From the NCBI GenBank assembly GCA_041650375.1, contig JBAZLH010000001.1, positions 62,001-126,000 on the forward strand: DNA of 64,000 bases. Reading direction: 5' to 3'. Under the pieces are notes generated by a model that saw only the letters and a program-made list of their open reading frames with translations, was not told the origin of the DNA and did not search any database. Source of the DNA: UBA6220 sp041650375 (GTDB taxonomy: Bacteria; Patescibacteriota; Minisyncoccia; Minisyncoccales; Minisyncoccaceae). A program made the position numbers and the translations under genes. This document shows, piece by piece, positions 8,995-17,124 of this stretch (the stretch's first letter is position 1; every line of letters starts with the position of its first letter).

Positions 8995-10317
8995 ATGATT
9001 TCCATAATTATTCCGGCGTATAATGAAGAAAAGCGGCTGCCTAAAACTTTGGCCGCGGTTTTTGCTTTTTTGGATAACGAAAAAATTGAAGCCGAAGTAA
9101 TCGTGGTTAACGACGGTTCAAGGGATGGAACAAAAAAAATCGCGGATGATATCGCGGCTGTTCGGAAAAATTTAAAAGTAATCAGTTATGCTGAAAATAA
9201 AGGCAAGGGCGGAGCGGTAAAAACCGGGGTAATGGCTGCTACTGGCGAATTTGTTATTTTTTTGGACGCGGACAATTCCACTTCCATGAGCGGAATAAAA
9301 CAAATAAAAGATTTAATAAACCAAGGATGCGACGTGGTTATCGGTTCAAGGAAAATAAAAGGCGCGAAAATACTGAAACAGCAGCCGTTCTTAAGAAGGA
9401 TACTGGGCAGCGGCTTTAACCTGTTTGTAAAAATAATTTTAGGTTTGTCGGATTACAGCGACACGCAGTGCGGATTTAAGGGATTTCGCCGTGAAGTCGC
9501 GCGGAATATTTTTGCCAAAGCTAAGATAACCGGATTTGCGTTTGATACCGAATTGCTTTGCATTGCCGGTAATTTTAATTACAAAATAAAAGAAATGCCG
9601 ATTTTTTGGCAAGACGAAAAGCAGAGCACATTAAGGTTGAAAAGCGTTTGGAATATTTTTTTGGATGTCTGGAAAATAAAATATAATCTTTTGAGAGGGG
9701 AATACGGCGCGCCAAAAATTTTCAACAAAGAATTTGTCCGGGATTTGTTAATCGCGGTTATTTTAAGCGAAATAGCCGGGTTTATCGTTGTTTTCATTCT
9801 ACGGGGATTGTTTCCGATTATTTACTCCGAGCCGTTAATTTTTTTGCTTTTGCCGCTTAGTGTTGGCTTGGTTATGTTTTTGGCTAAAATTTCAAGTAAA
9901 AGAATTTATGAATTTACCAAATTTTTAATCGTGGGCGGACTGAACACTGCCATTGATTTCGGAGTTTTAAACATTTTGTCTGTTTCTTTTAACATATTTT
10001 CCGGTTCAATGATAATTTTGTTTAACATCATTTCTTTTTTTGCTGCTGTGGCGAATTCATATTTTTTCAATAAGTTTTGGACTTTTAAAAAACAGGGCAA
10101 TCCGGCCATGCCCGAATTGTTTTCTTTTTTGGCCGTAAGCGTGGCGGTAAGCGCAATCAACACGATTATGGTTTATTTGGGCACCACTTTTTTCAAGCAT
10201 ATCGGCAGTGATTATTTTTGGCTTAATTTTGTTAAATCCATTGCTTTCATCGTTTCAATCCTTTTAAATTTCATTGGTTATAAGTTTTTTGTTTTTAAAA
10301 AAATAAGAAAAGATTAG
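8995..10317 (+). CDS. GT2 glycosyltransferase (dolichyl-phosphate sugar synthase type) fused to a GtrA-like membrane domain
   Basis: 440 residues. The N-terminal GT-A domain opens MISIIIPAYNEEKRL, with VVNDGSRDGT near 38-46, the metal-binding DADNS at 91-95 and the acceptor-region Cys in DTQCGFKGFRRE. This resembles polyprenyl-phosphate glucose/mannose synthases. Two helices (about 250-300) lead to a C-terminal GtrA domain (about 302-435; GGLNTAIDFGVLN, ANSYFFNKFWTF). GtrA proteins are thought to flip the polyprenyl-phosphate sugar. One polypeptide could therefore make and translocate the sugar donor used by the neighbouring membrane protein. Confidence 0.85.
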   Translation: MISIIIPAYNEEKRLPKTLAAVFAFLDNEKIEAEVIVVNDGSRDGTKKIADDIAAVRKNLKVISYAENKGKGGAVKTGVMAATGEFVIFLDADNSTSMSGIKQIKDLINQGCDVVIGSRKIKGAKILKQQPFLRRILGSGFNLFVKIILGLSDYSDTQCGFKGFRREVARNIFAKAKITGFAFDTELLCIAGNFNYKIKEMPIFWQDEKQSTLRLKSVWNIFLDVWKIKYNLLRGEYGAPKIFNKEFVRDLLIAVILSEIAGFIVVFILRGLFPIIYSEPLIFLLLPLSVGLVMFLAKISSKRIYEFTKFLIVGGLNTAIDFGVLNILSVSFNIFSGSMIILFNIISFFAAVANSYFFNKFWTFKKQGNPAMPELFSFLAVSVAVSAINTIMVYLGTTFFKHIGSDYFWLNFVKSIAFIVSILLNFIGYKFFVFKKIRKD

Positions 10318-10339
10318 AATAGGTATTTAATTCGGATTG

Positions 10340-10348
10340 TGTTAAAAT
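10340..10348 (+). promoter_or_regulatory. Extended -10 promoter for pilD, apparently leaderless
   Basis: TG-T-TAAAAT ends at 10348 and the pilD ATG is at 10355. The expected transcription start (6-8 nt after the -10) therefore falls on the ATG, implying a leaderless mRNA. There is no room for a Shine-Dalgarno sequence. Confidence 0.45.
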
Positions 10349-10354
10349 CAGCTT

Positions 10355-11164
10355 ATGATATTGGAAATAATTTTTGTTTTTATTTTTGGGCTCATTGTCG
10401 GCAGTTTTTTAAATTGCGTGATTTGGCGAATAGGCAAAAAACAAAGTTTTTTAAAGGGCCGCTCTTATTGCCCGGGCTGCAAGCATGCCTTGCATTGGTA
10501 TGATTTGGTTCCAATATTAAGTTTTTTGTTTTTAAACGGCAGATGCCGATATTGCAAAAAACCGATTTCTTTACAATATCCGTTGGTGGAATTGGCAGCT
10601 GGCTTGTTATTTGTGTTTATTTATAATTATTTCCAAGTTAATTTATTGGAAACCGGGATTCAGTTCGGCTTTTATCAGGCCTTGTTTTATTCAATAATTG
10701 TTTCGGTTTTTGTTATAATTTTTGTTTACGATTTTAAGCATTATCTTATTCCCGATGAATTTATAATATTTGGCATAGCCATAACCGCGGTTTGGCTGGG
10801 CTTTAATTATTTTCTGGGCATTCTTAATTGGCAAGATATCCTAATTTATTTGGCTTCCGCCGTATTGGCGTCGTTTTTTTTCTTTTGCTTATGGTTTTTA
10901 ACCAAAGGCAAAGGCATGGGCTTTGGAGACGTAAAATTGGCTTTCTTTTTGGGGCTGGTGCTCGGCTTTCCCGGCGTGGTCGCGGGCATATTCATATCTT
11001 TTCTTTTAGGTGCTATAATAGGATTAATTTTAGTGGTGTTTAAAAAAAGAAAAATAAAATCCGCCGTTCCTTTTGGCCCATTTTTGGTAATCGGGTCAAT
11101 AATCGCGATATTTTACGGTATTGAGTTGGTTAATTGGTACTTATCTTTAAGTTTAGGGAAATAA
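10355..11164 (+). CDS. pilD: Prepilin leader peptidase / N-methyltransferase PilD (A24 family)
   Basis: 269 residues, about eight membrane helices. The cytoplasmic N-terminal loop has the paired zinc cysteines C39, C42, C64 and C67. The two catalytic aspartates of the aspartic peptidase are D126 (VYDFKHYLIPDE) and D190 (GKGMGFGDVKLA, the GxGD-type motif). It cleaves and methylates prepilins, including those encoded nearby. Its stop overlaps the next gene's ATG (TAATG). Confidence 0.93.
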   Translation: MILEIIFVFIFGLIVGSFLNCVIWRIGKKQSFLKGRSYCPGCKHALHWYDLVPILSFLFLNGRCRYCKKPISLQYPLVELAAGLLFVFIYNYFQVNLLETGIQFGFYQALFYSIIVSVFVIIFVYDFKHYLIPDEFIIFGIAITAVWLGFNYFLGILNWQDILIYLASAVLASFFFFCLWFLTKGKGMGFGDVKLAFFLGLVLGFPGVVAGIFISFLLGAIIGLILVVFKKRKIKSAVPFGPFLVIGSIIAIFYGIELVNWYLSLSLGK

Positions 11165-11727
11165 TGGCAAAATTTTTTAAAAAAAATAAAAGTAATCAGG
11201 GGTTAACCCTAATAGAGCTTTTAACCGTAATATCAATTATGGCGATTTTATCCGCAATTGTTTTCGGCAATTATAGGAGCGGAAACGATGCTTTGTCGCT
11301 GGACAGGGCGTCTCAAAAACTGGCGCAAGATTTCAGAAGGGTGAATGAAATGTCTATTTCCGGAGTTGGCGGCGGAACTTATATTTCTTACGGCATTTAT
11401 TTTGATACTTCCTTGGACACCCAATACAAAATTTACGGAAATGTCAGCGCGGGATCTTCAAACGGTTATGAGAATGGCACGGATGTTGTGACCGAGCCCG
11501 TAACCCTGGAAACGGGCATAAAGATTTGCAGTATTACCAATGGGACCGCGGTTTCAACTATCAGCGTGTCGTTTGTGCCGCCCATGCCGGTTGTTTATAT
11601 GGATAATTCGGGCAGTGGTAACGATATTTCAATTGTTTTGGCGCCAACGGGCGAGAGTTGCGTTTCTCCAGCAAAAAGCAAGACCGTGAAAATAAATAAT
11701 GTTGGGAGAATAGATATTGTTAATTAG
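11164..11727 (+). CDS. Minor pseudopilin, GspH/FimT type
   Basis: 187 residues starting at 11164, where ATG overlaps the pilD stop by one base; a further upstream start at 11134 lies inside pilD and is unlikely. The leader ends QG|LTLIELLTVISIMAIL with Glu5, followed by a beta-rich head. GspH/FimT proteins are minor pilins of the tip-initiation complex. First of four consecutive minor pilin genes. Confidence 0.8.
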   Translation: MAKFFKKNKSNQGLTLIELLTVISIMAILSAIVFGNYRSGNDALSLDRASQKLAQDFRRVNEMSISGVGGGTYISYGIYFDTSLDTQYKIYGNVSAGSSNGYENGTDVVTEPVTLETGIKICSITNGTAVSTISVSFVPPMPVVYMDNSGSGNDISIVLAPTGESCVSPAKSKTVKINNVGRIDIVN

Positions 11728-11756
11728 TATTTAGTATCAAGTATTTAGTATTAAGT

Positions 11757-12314
11757 ATGGAGGATAAAAGCAAAGTAAAAAATAAAATAAACGGGTTTAC
11801 TTTAATTGAAACCTTGGTTTCCATAATGATGGTGTCAATCGCTTTTTTGGGTATTTATTCCGCCACAGCGAAATATTCCCAGCAAACAAAGCAGCTTAAA
11901 GACACATATGTGGCTTCGCTTTTGGGCCAAGAGGGGATTGAAATTGTGAGAAATATCCGCGATAAGAATTGGTTGACAAGCGTTTCGCCCGACCTTCCCA
12001 ATCCCGATTTTTCCAATGGTTTAACCGGTTATTCTTGCTCCGCCACTCCGCTTTCAACCGAAGGAGCTGAGGCAAATTACGATGATACGGGTTTGAGCGC
12101 GTATAATTCCGCCCATTATTTATATATTTTAGGCGGCAACAGTTTTTATAAATATCTTGCTTCCCCCGGCGCGTCAGACGTAAAGACCAATTACAGGAGG
12201 CAGATTTGCATTGATTCCGGCACGGCCAACGAATTACATGTTGCTGTTTATATTTATTGGACCGGAGGAAAGCAAACGGTTGTTAAAGAGGATTTATATA
12301 ATTGGAAATGGTAA
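11757..12314 (+). CDS. Minor pseudopilin, PilV/GspI type
   Basis: 185 residues. Prepilin signal G|FTLIETLVSIMMVSIAFLGI follows a short charged leader. The region after the helix (LLGQEGIEIVRNIRDKNWL) resembles PilV-type minor pilins. The head has three Cys. Its end overlaps the next reading frame, supporting an operon with the neighbouring minor pilins. Confidence 0.78.
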   Translation: MEDKSKVKNKINGFTLIETLVSIMMVSIAFLGIYSATAKYSQQTKQLKDTYVASLLGQEGIEIVRNIRDKNWLTSVSPDLPNPDFSNGLTGYSCSATPLSTEGAEANYDDTGLSAYNSAHYLYILGGNSFYKYLASPGASDVKTNYRRQICIDSGTANELHVAVYIYWTGGKQTVVKEDLYNWKW

Positions 12315-12922
12315 ATATGAAAAATATTTTGTCAAAATTAAAAAGCAATAAGGGGTTGACTTTGGTGGAAGTTTTGGCGGCCATGGCAATATTTTCGGTT
12401 TTATCCGTTTCCATAATTACTTTATTCACTACTTCCGTAAACACCCAATCGTCTATCTTGCAAAATCAGCAATTATTGAACGAATCCGGGCACGTGGTTG
12501 AATATATGCATAGGGCCATAAGAATGGCGGCGCGCGACGACGCTCCGGTTGGAACCGGCGCTTGCGCCGGCGCGGGAGTAAATTATTTGATTAATGCCGG
12601 AGAAGATGAGATTATTTTTTTGGGCTATGACAATGTGGTGGAAGATTATGTGTGCATGAAATTTAATTTAGCAAGCGGAAAAATAAAAATATATAAATCA
12701 ACCGATTCCAGTTCGGCGAATTTTGACGCGGGACAAGAACTTACTTCTTCGCAAGTTTTGGTTGATGTTTTAAAATTTGACATTTCCGGGCAAACACCTG
12801 GAGCCGACCAACCCAAGGTGGCCGTTATGATCCATATGAAATCAAATAGTAAAAGAGTGAGCCCGATTCCGGAAATAACCTTGCAAACCACGGCCTCGCA
12901 AAGAAATTTAAACGTTCCGTAA
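12308..12922 (+). CDS. Minor pseudopilin, PilW/GspJ type
   Basis: About 204 residues. The ATG at 12308 overlaps the previous stop; ATG 12317 is an equally possible start that shortens the leader by three residues. Signal G|LTLVEVLAAMAIFSVLSVSI, followed by a long amphipathic helix (NQQLLNESGHVVEYMHRAIRMAAR) and a beta-sheet head, the PilW/GspJ layout. It forms part of the minor pilin tip complex by analogy. Confidence 0.75.
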   Translation: MVNMKNILSKLKSNKGLTLVEVLAAMAIFSVLSVSIITLFTTSVNTQSSILQNQQLLNESGHVVEYMHRAIRMAARDDAPVGTGACAGAGVNYLINAGEDEIIFLGYDNVVEDYVCMKFNLASGKIKIYKSTDSSSANFDAGQELTSSQVLVDVLKFDISGQTPGADQPKVAVMIHMKSNSKRVSPIPEITLQTTASQRNLNVP

Positions 12923-12928
12923 AATATT

Positions 12929-13315
12929 ATGTTTAAAATAACCAAAACCAGGAAAAATCAAAAAGGAGTCTCTTTATTTTTAGTCACAATAATGATTGCT
13001 GTTTTGGTTGGTTTTTCTTTGAATGTTTCCGCGATAATCGTGGGTTCGGCCAAAATAACCGGCAATGTCGCGAATTCCATTAAAGCCTTTCATTGCGCCG
13101 ACTCCGGAGTGGAATATGTTTTGTTCCAAGTAAGCCAAGGAACCGCTTCTTGCACCAATCCGGCTTCAACCGGTACGGGAAATATCTATAACGATGCTTA
13201 TTCCACTTACAGTTATTCGGTTTTTAACCCTGCCAATGATTGCGGAACCGGAACAGAGATTGATTCTTCCGGTTCTTTTGCCGGAACTACCAGGAAAATA
13301 CATATAGATTATTAA
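12929..13315 (+). CDS. Minor pilin-operon protein, PilX/GspK-like
   Basis: 128 residues: basic N-terminus, KG|VSLFLVTIMIAVLVGFSL, then AFHCADSGVEYVLFQ, matching the PilX-type pattern in which the usual Glu5 is absent and a conserved (A)xxxADSGxE segment follows the helix. Two or three Cys in the short head. Last of the pilus genes; ligA starts 4 nt downstream. Confidence 0.75.
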   Translation: MFKITKTRKNQKGVSLFLVTIMIAVLVGFSLNVSAIIVGSAKITGNVANSIKAFHCADSGVEYVLFQVSQGTASCTNPASTGTGNIYNDAYSTYSYSVFNPANDCGTGTEIDSSGSFAGTTRKIHIDY

Positions 13316-13319
13316 TGCT

Positions 13320-15392
13320 ATGGACAAAAGCGAAGCAAAACAAAGAATAGCCAAGCTGAGAGAGCTGATTAATTACCACCGTTATCTTTATCACGTTTTA
13401 AACAAGCAAGAGATTTCGGAATCAGCCTTGGACGCTCTCAAAAAAGAGCTTTTTGATTTAGAGCAAAAATATCCGGACTTGATCACGGCCGATTCTCCCA
13501 CACAAAGAGTGGGCGGCAAGCCGCTGAAAGGATTTGAAAAATTTACGCACAAAGAAAGGATGCTTTCTTTTTTTGACGCGTTTTCCCGTGATGATATGGA
13601 CAATTGGGAAACTCGCAATAAAAAAATATTGACCAAAGAAGAAGCCAACAGCGTTGATTATTATTGCGAACCCAAATTGGACGGCCTGGCGATAGAATTG
13701 GTTTATAAAAACAATGTTTTTGAAATTGGAGCCACGCGCGGAGACGGCATAATCGGAGAAAATGTCACGCAAAATATTAAAACAATTGAAGCTATTCCTC
13801 TCGTTCTCCGAAACACAGAAAACGCTTTAAAAGAATTGGAAAAGTTGGGGTTGAATCACGTTGTGAAAACAATAAAACAAAAAGGGCTAAAAGAATTAAT
13901 CGTGCGGGGCGAGGTTATTATTACGAAGAAAAATTTTTTAAAAATAAACGCGGAAAGGGAAAAGCAAGGACTGGCGATTTATGCCAATCCGCGCAATTTG
14001 GCTGCCGGCTCAATCCGGCAGTTGGACCCCAAAATAACAATTGAGAGAAAATTGGAATCAGACATTTATTCTTTGGTTACCGATTTGGGCCAGGAAACCC
14101 ATGAGCAGGAACATTTGATTTTGCAATCTTTCGGGTTTAAAACAAACAATAGATACAACAAGCTTTGCCGCAATATGGATGAAGTGTTTGATTATTACGG
14201 GCATTTGCGCAAAATCAGGGATTCTTTGCCTTATGAAATAGACGGGGCGGTGGTGCTGATTAACGGCAATAAAATTTTTAAGAAATTGGGAGTGGTGGGC
14301 AAAGCGCCGCGCGCCGGCATTGCCCTAAAATTCGCTTTAAAGCAAGCCACTACCATTATTGAGGATATTGTCGTTCAGGTTGGCCGGACGGGCGCTATGA
14401 CGCCGGTGGCGGTTTTAAAGCCAATTGAAGTTAGCGGGGTAACTATTACGCGCGCCACTTTGCACAATGAAGACGAAATAAGGCGTTTGGGATTGAAAAT
14501 CGGAGATACGGTGGTAGTTGGCCGCGCCGGCGACGTGATACCGGAAATTATGAAAGTGTTTCCAGAGTTGCGAACCGGCAAAGAGAAAAAATTCATAATG
14601 CCGAAAAAATGCCCGGATTGCGATGACAATCTTATCCGCAAGCCCGGCGAGGTGGTTTGGTATTGCCCGAATCCGAATTGTTTCAGCCGCAAAAGAAGAT
14701 ATCTTGGACACTTTGTTTCCCGTAGCGCTTTTGATTTGAGCGGAATCGGGCCGAGAATCGTTGATAGGTTTTTGGAAGAAGGCTTAATCAGCGATGCCGC
14801 GGACTTGTTTGATTTGAAAGAAGGGGATATCCTGCCACTAGAAAGATTCGCGGAAAAATCAGCCAAAAAAATAGTGGAAAAAATATCTTCCAAAAAAAAC
14901 ATTACTTTAGGCAGGTTTATTTACGCTTTGGGAATCCGAAACGTGGGAGAAAAAACCGCGCACGATTTGGCGGAAAAATTCAGCTCCATTGATAAAATAA
15001 AAGATTTATCAATGGAAAGCCTTGAAAACACGGATGATATTGGCCCGGTAGTGGCTAAATCCATATATGAATGGTTTCATGATAAGCACAATTTGCATTT
15101 TTTAAATAAATTAATAGATAGGGGCGTAATAATCAGTCCGGAAAAGAAAAGGGGTGATAAATTAATCAACAAGACTTTTGTTTTGACCGGAACGCTGGAA
15201 GCATTGAGCCGAGACCAAGCCAAAGAACAAATATTGGCTTTGGGTGGAGAAGTGCTGTCCGCTGTTTCAAAGAATTTGGATTATCTTGTTGTTGGAGAAA
15301 ATCCGGGTTCTAAGTATGATAAGGCCAAGGAATTGGGAGTGAAGATATTGGAAGAAAAAGAGTTTTTAAAAATACTAAATACCAAACACTAA
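13320..15392 (+). CDS. ligA: NAD-dependent DNA ligase LigA
   Basis: 690 residues with the full bacterial LigA layout. The adenylation domain carries catalytic Lys119 in EPKLDG. OB fold follows, then a zinc finger with C431, C434, C449 and C454, helix-hairpin-helix repeats (about 470-600) and a C-terminal BRCT domain (about 612-690). It seals nicks in replication and repair. It directly follows the minor pilins, probably as a shared transcript rather than a functional link. Confidence 0.96.
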   Translation: MDKSEAKQRIAKLRELINYHRYLYHVLNKQEISESALDALKKELFDLEQKYPDLITADSPTQRVGGKPLKGFEKFTHKERMLSFFDAFSRDDMDNWETRNKKILTKEEANSVDYYCEPKLDGLAIELVYKNNVFEIGATRGDGIIGENVTQNIKTIEAIPLVLRNTENALKELEKLGLNHVVKTIKQKGLKELIVRGEVIITKKNFLKINAEREKQGLAIYANPRNLAAGSIRQLDPKITIERKLESDIYSLVTDLGQETHEQEHLILQSFGFKTNNRYNKLCRNMDEVFDYYGHLRKIRDSLPYEIDGAVVLINGNKIFKKLGVVGKAPRAGIALKFALKQATTIIEDIVVQVGRTGAMTPVAVLKPIEVSGVTITRATLHNEDEIRRLGLKIGDTVVVGRAGDVIPEIMKVFPELRTGKEKKFIMPKKCPDCDDNLIRKPGEVVWYCPNPNCFSRKRRYLGHFVSRSAFDLSGIGPRIVDRFLEEGLISDAADLFDLKEGDILPLERFAEKSAKKIVEKISSKKNITLGRFIYALGIRNVGEKTAHDLAEKFSSIDKIKDLSMESLENTDDIGPVVAKSIYEWFHDKHNLHFLNKLIDRGVIISPEKKRGDKLINKTFVLTGTLEALSRDQAKEQILALGGEVLSAVSKNLDYLVVGENPGSKYDKAKELGVKILEEKEFLKILNTKH

Positions 15393-15403
15393 ACCTCGGC
15401 AAT

Positions 15404-16495
15404 ATGAATTTTGTGGCAAAATTACAAAAATTTGACTGGGTTTTATTGGGAGCGTCGAGTGCGTTGGTGATTTTCGGCTTGATTTCTTTGTATAGCTCAT
15501 CCGGCGGCGGGGATTACACGAATTTTTACAGGCAATTGATTTTTTTTATTGTTTCAATTCTAGCCATGTTCGGCGTCAGTTTTATTGATAACCGGATTTT
15601 GCGGGAAAATTCTTTGCTTTTGGTTTTCTTTTATTTTATTTGCATCCTGCTGCTTGTCGGAATATTTTTTTTCGCGCCGGAAATAAGGGGGATAAGGTCG
15701 TGGTATAAAATCGGGCCTGTTTCTTTTGACCCGATTGAGCCGACTAAGATTATTTTAATTTTGATTCTGGCGAAATATTTTTCGCATCGGCACATTGAAT
15801 TATACAATTTAAAGCATATTATTTTATCCGGCTTGTATTTTGTTATCCCGATTATCCTTATCTTTTTACATCCGGAATTCGGCGCCGTGGTGGTGTTGTT
15901 GGCGATTTGGATAGGCATGTTGTTGGTTTCCGGAATTAAAGTCCGGGATTTTTTAATCCTGGCTTTGGCTTTTGTCCTTTTGGCGGGAATAACCTGGCAA
16001 TTCTTTTTAAAAGACTACCAAAAGAAAAGAGTTTTTAGTTATATTGCGCCGCAGGAAGATATTTTAGGCGCGGGTTGGAACCAAAATCAGGCGAAAATAA
16101 GCATTGGTTCCGGCGGGTTATTAGGCGCGGGCATTAATCAAGGGCCGCAAACCCAATACGGTTTTTTGCCCGAACCGCAAACCGATTTTATTTTTTCCGC
16201 CATTGCCGAAGAGACCGGGTTTTTGGGAGTAATAATTTTATTATCTCTTTTCGCTTTGGTGTATTGGCGTATTTTTAAAATCGCTTTTAACGCTAATTCA
16301 AATTTTTCCCGGCTTTTCGCATCCGGCCTGGCGATTGCAATATTCCTTAATATGGCGATAAATATCGGAATGAATTTGGGAATTTTTCCCGTAATCGGTT
16401 TACCCTTGCCCATGGTAAGCTACGGTGGCAGCAATCTTTTGTTCAGTTTTTTGGCTTTAGGAATTTTGCAAAATATGAAAATGACCGACTCGTAA
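15404..16495 (+). CDS. rodA: Rod-shape peptidoglycan glycosyltransferase RodA (SEDS family)
   Basis: 363 residues, about ten membrane helices. SEDS hallmarks are present: GAGWNQNQAKISIGSGGLLG, FLPEPQTDFIFSAIAEE and the C-terminal LPLPMVSYGGSNLL. The FLPE..TDFIF form and short length favour RodA over FtsW. It polymerises glycan strands from lipid II during elongation. A partner class B PBP is not in the window. Confidence 0.88.
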   Translation: MNFVAKLQKFDWVLLGASSALVIFGLISLYSSSGGGDYTNFYRQLIFFIVSILAMFGVSFIDNRILRENSLLLVFFYFICILLLVGIFFFAPEIRGIRSWYKIGPVSFDPIEPTKIILILILAKYFSHRHIELYNLKHIILSGLYFVIPIILIFLHPEFGAVVVLLAIWIGMLLVSGIKVRDFLILALAFVLLAGITWQFFLKDYQKKRVFSYIAPQEDILGAGWNQNQAKISIGSGGLLGAGINQGPQTQYGFLPEPQTDFIFSAIAEETGFLGVIILLSLFALVYWRIFKIAFNANSNFSRLFASGLAIAIFLNMAINIGMNLGIFPVIGLPLPMVSYGGSNLLFSFLALGILQNMKMTDS

Positions 16496-16519
16496 AGCAT
16501 TTTATTTGCATTGATTGTT

Positions 16520-16528
16520 TGGTATAAT
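16520..16528 (+). promoter_or_regulatory. Extended -10 promoter (TGGTATAAT)
   Basis: TGG then TATAAT (16523-16528) upstream of the gene at 16595. The ~60-nt leader contains two hairpins, at 16531-16548 and 16551-16574. Confidence 0.5.
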
Positions 16529-16550
16529 TCAATTAGTGAGAACTAATTGA

Positions 16551-16574
16551 CGTCTGATTTAGTAAAATCAGACG
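16551..16574. repeat. Dispersed palindrome, CGTC-GATTT-AGYA family (copy 1)
   Basis: Perfect 10-bp stem (16551-16560 with 16565-16574) and loop AGTA. Close relatives lie at 46999-47020 and 49711-49734. Confidence 0.7.
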
Positions 16575-16594
16575 CACCTTAATTAATTAAAAAT

Positions 16595-16960
16595 ATGGAA
16601 AATTTTGAAAAAAACAGGGAAAAAAGCATTAGCCCGGAAGGATTTGAAAAAAACATTGAACTGAAAGAAATTTTATCAAATCCGGAAGAAGAAGTGGAAA
16701 TAAATTCTTTGGAAAAAGGGGAGAGAACAACAGGAAGCGGGGCAAGTAACTCTAAGGAAAATAAACCAAGCAAGAGCAATAAAGTTAGCCCGATAATCAA
16801 CAAAAAAATGCAATATTTTTTGGATATTGCCGAAGAAAAAGGATTGGCGGCCGCGATTAAGGCCGTGGAAAAAGAAAACGACCCCTTGCTTTTGGATTCT
16901 TTCCATGACGCCTTGGCCAAGGAAAAATTATTTGAAGAAATATTGAAAAAGAAAAAATAA
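16595..16960 (+). CDS. Unrecognised acidic/charged small protein upstream of the TraD-like ATPase
   Basis: 121 residues, no membrane segment. The N-terminal ~70 residues are low complexity (Glu, Lys, Ser, Asn) and likely disordered. The C-terminal ~50 form predicted helices (MQYFLDIAEEKGLAAAIKAV...). It has its own promoter and terminator and lies directly before the TraD-like ATPase, so a functional link is possible but not shown. Composition is unlike a random frame, so I consider it a real gene. Confidence 0.55.
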   Translation: MENFEKNREKSISPEGFEKNIELKEILSNPEEEVEINSLEKGERTTGSGASNSKENKPSKSNKVSPIINKKMQYFLDIAEEKGLAAAIKAVEKENDPLLLDSFHDALAKEKLFEEILKKKK

Positions 16961-16984
16961 GCGCATAAGCTCCTAAGCATTTTG

Positions 16985-17009
16985 AAGCGGATTAATATCC
17001 GCTTTTTAT
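16985..17009 (+). terminator. Rho-independent terminator
   Basis: Stem 16985-16992 (AAGCGGAT) with 16997-17004 (ATCCGCTT), loop TAAT, then T-rich. A second perfect 10-bp hairpin with ATG loop follows at 17015-17037. Confidence 0.75.
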
Positions 17010-17077
17010 TTGGTAGAAGCGAGCATGGCTCGCTTCTAAATACCAGATACTAACTACTTTATACTTCTTCATCTATT

Positions 17078-17086
17078 TGCTATAAT
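17078..17086 (+). promoter_or_regulatory. Extended -10 promoter for the TraD-like gene
   Basis: TGC then TATAAT (17081-17086); the gene starts at 17125, about 32 nt after the expected transcription start. Confidence 0.5.
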
Positions 17087-17124
17087 AAAATAAACTTAAC
17101 AACGCAAGATTTAAATTTTTAATT

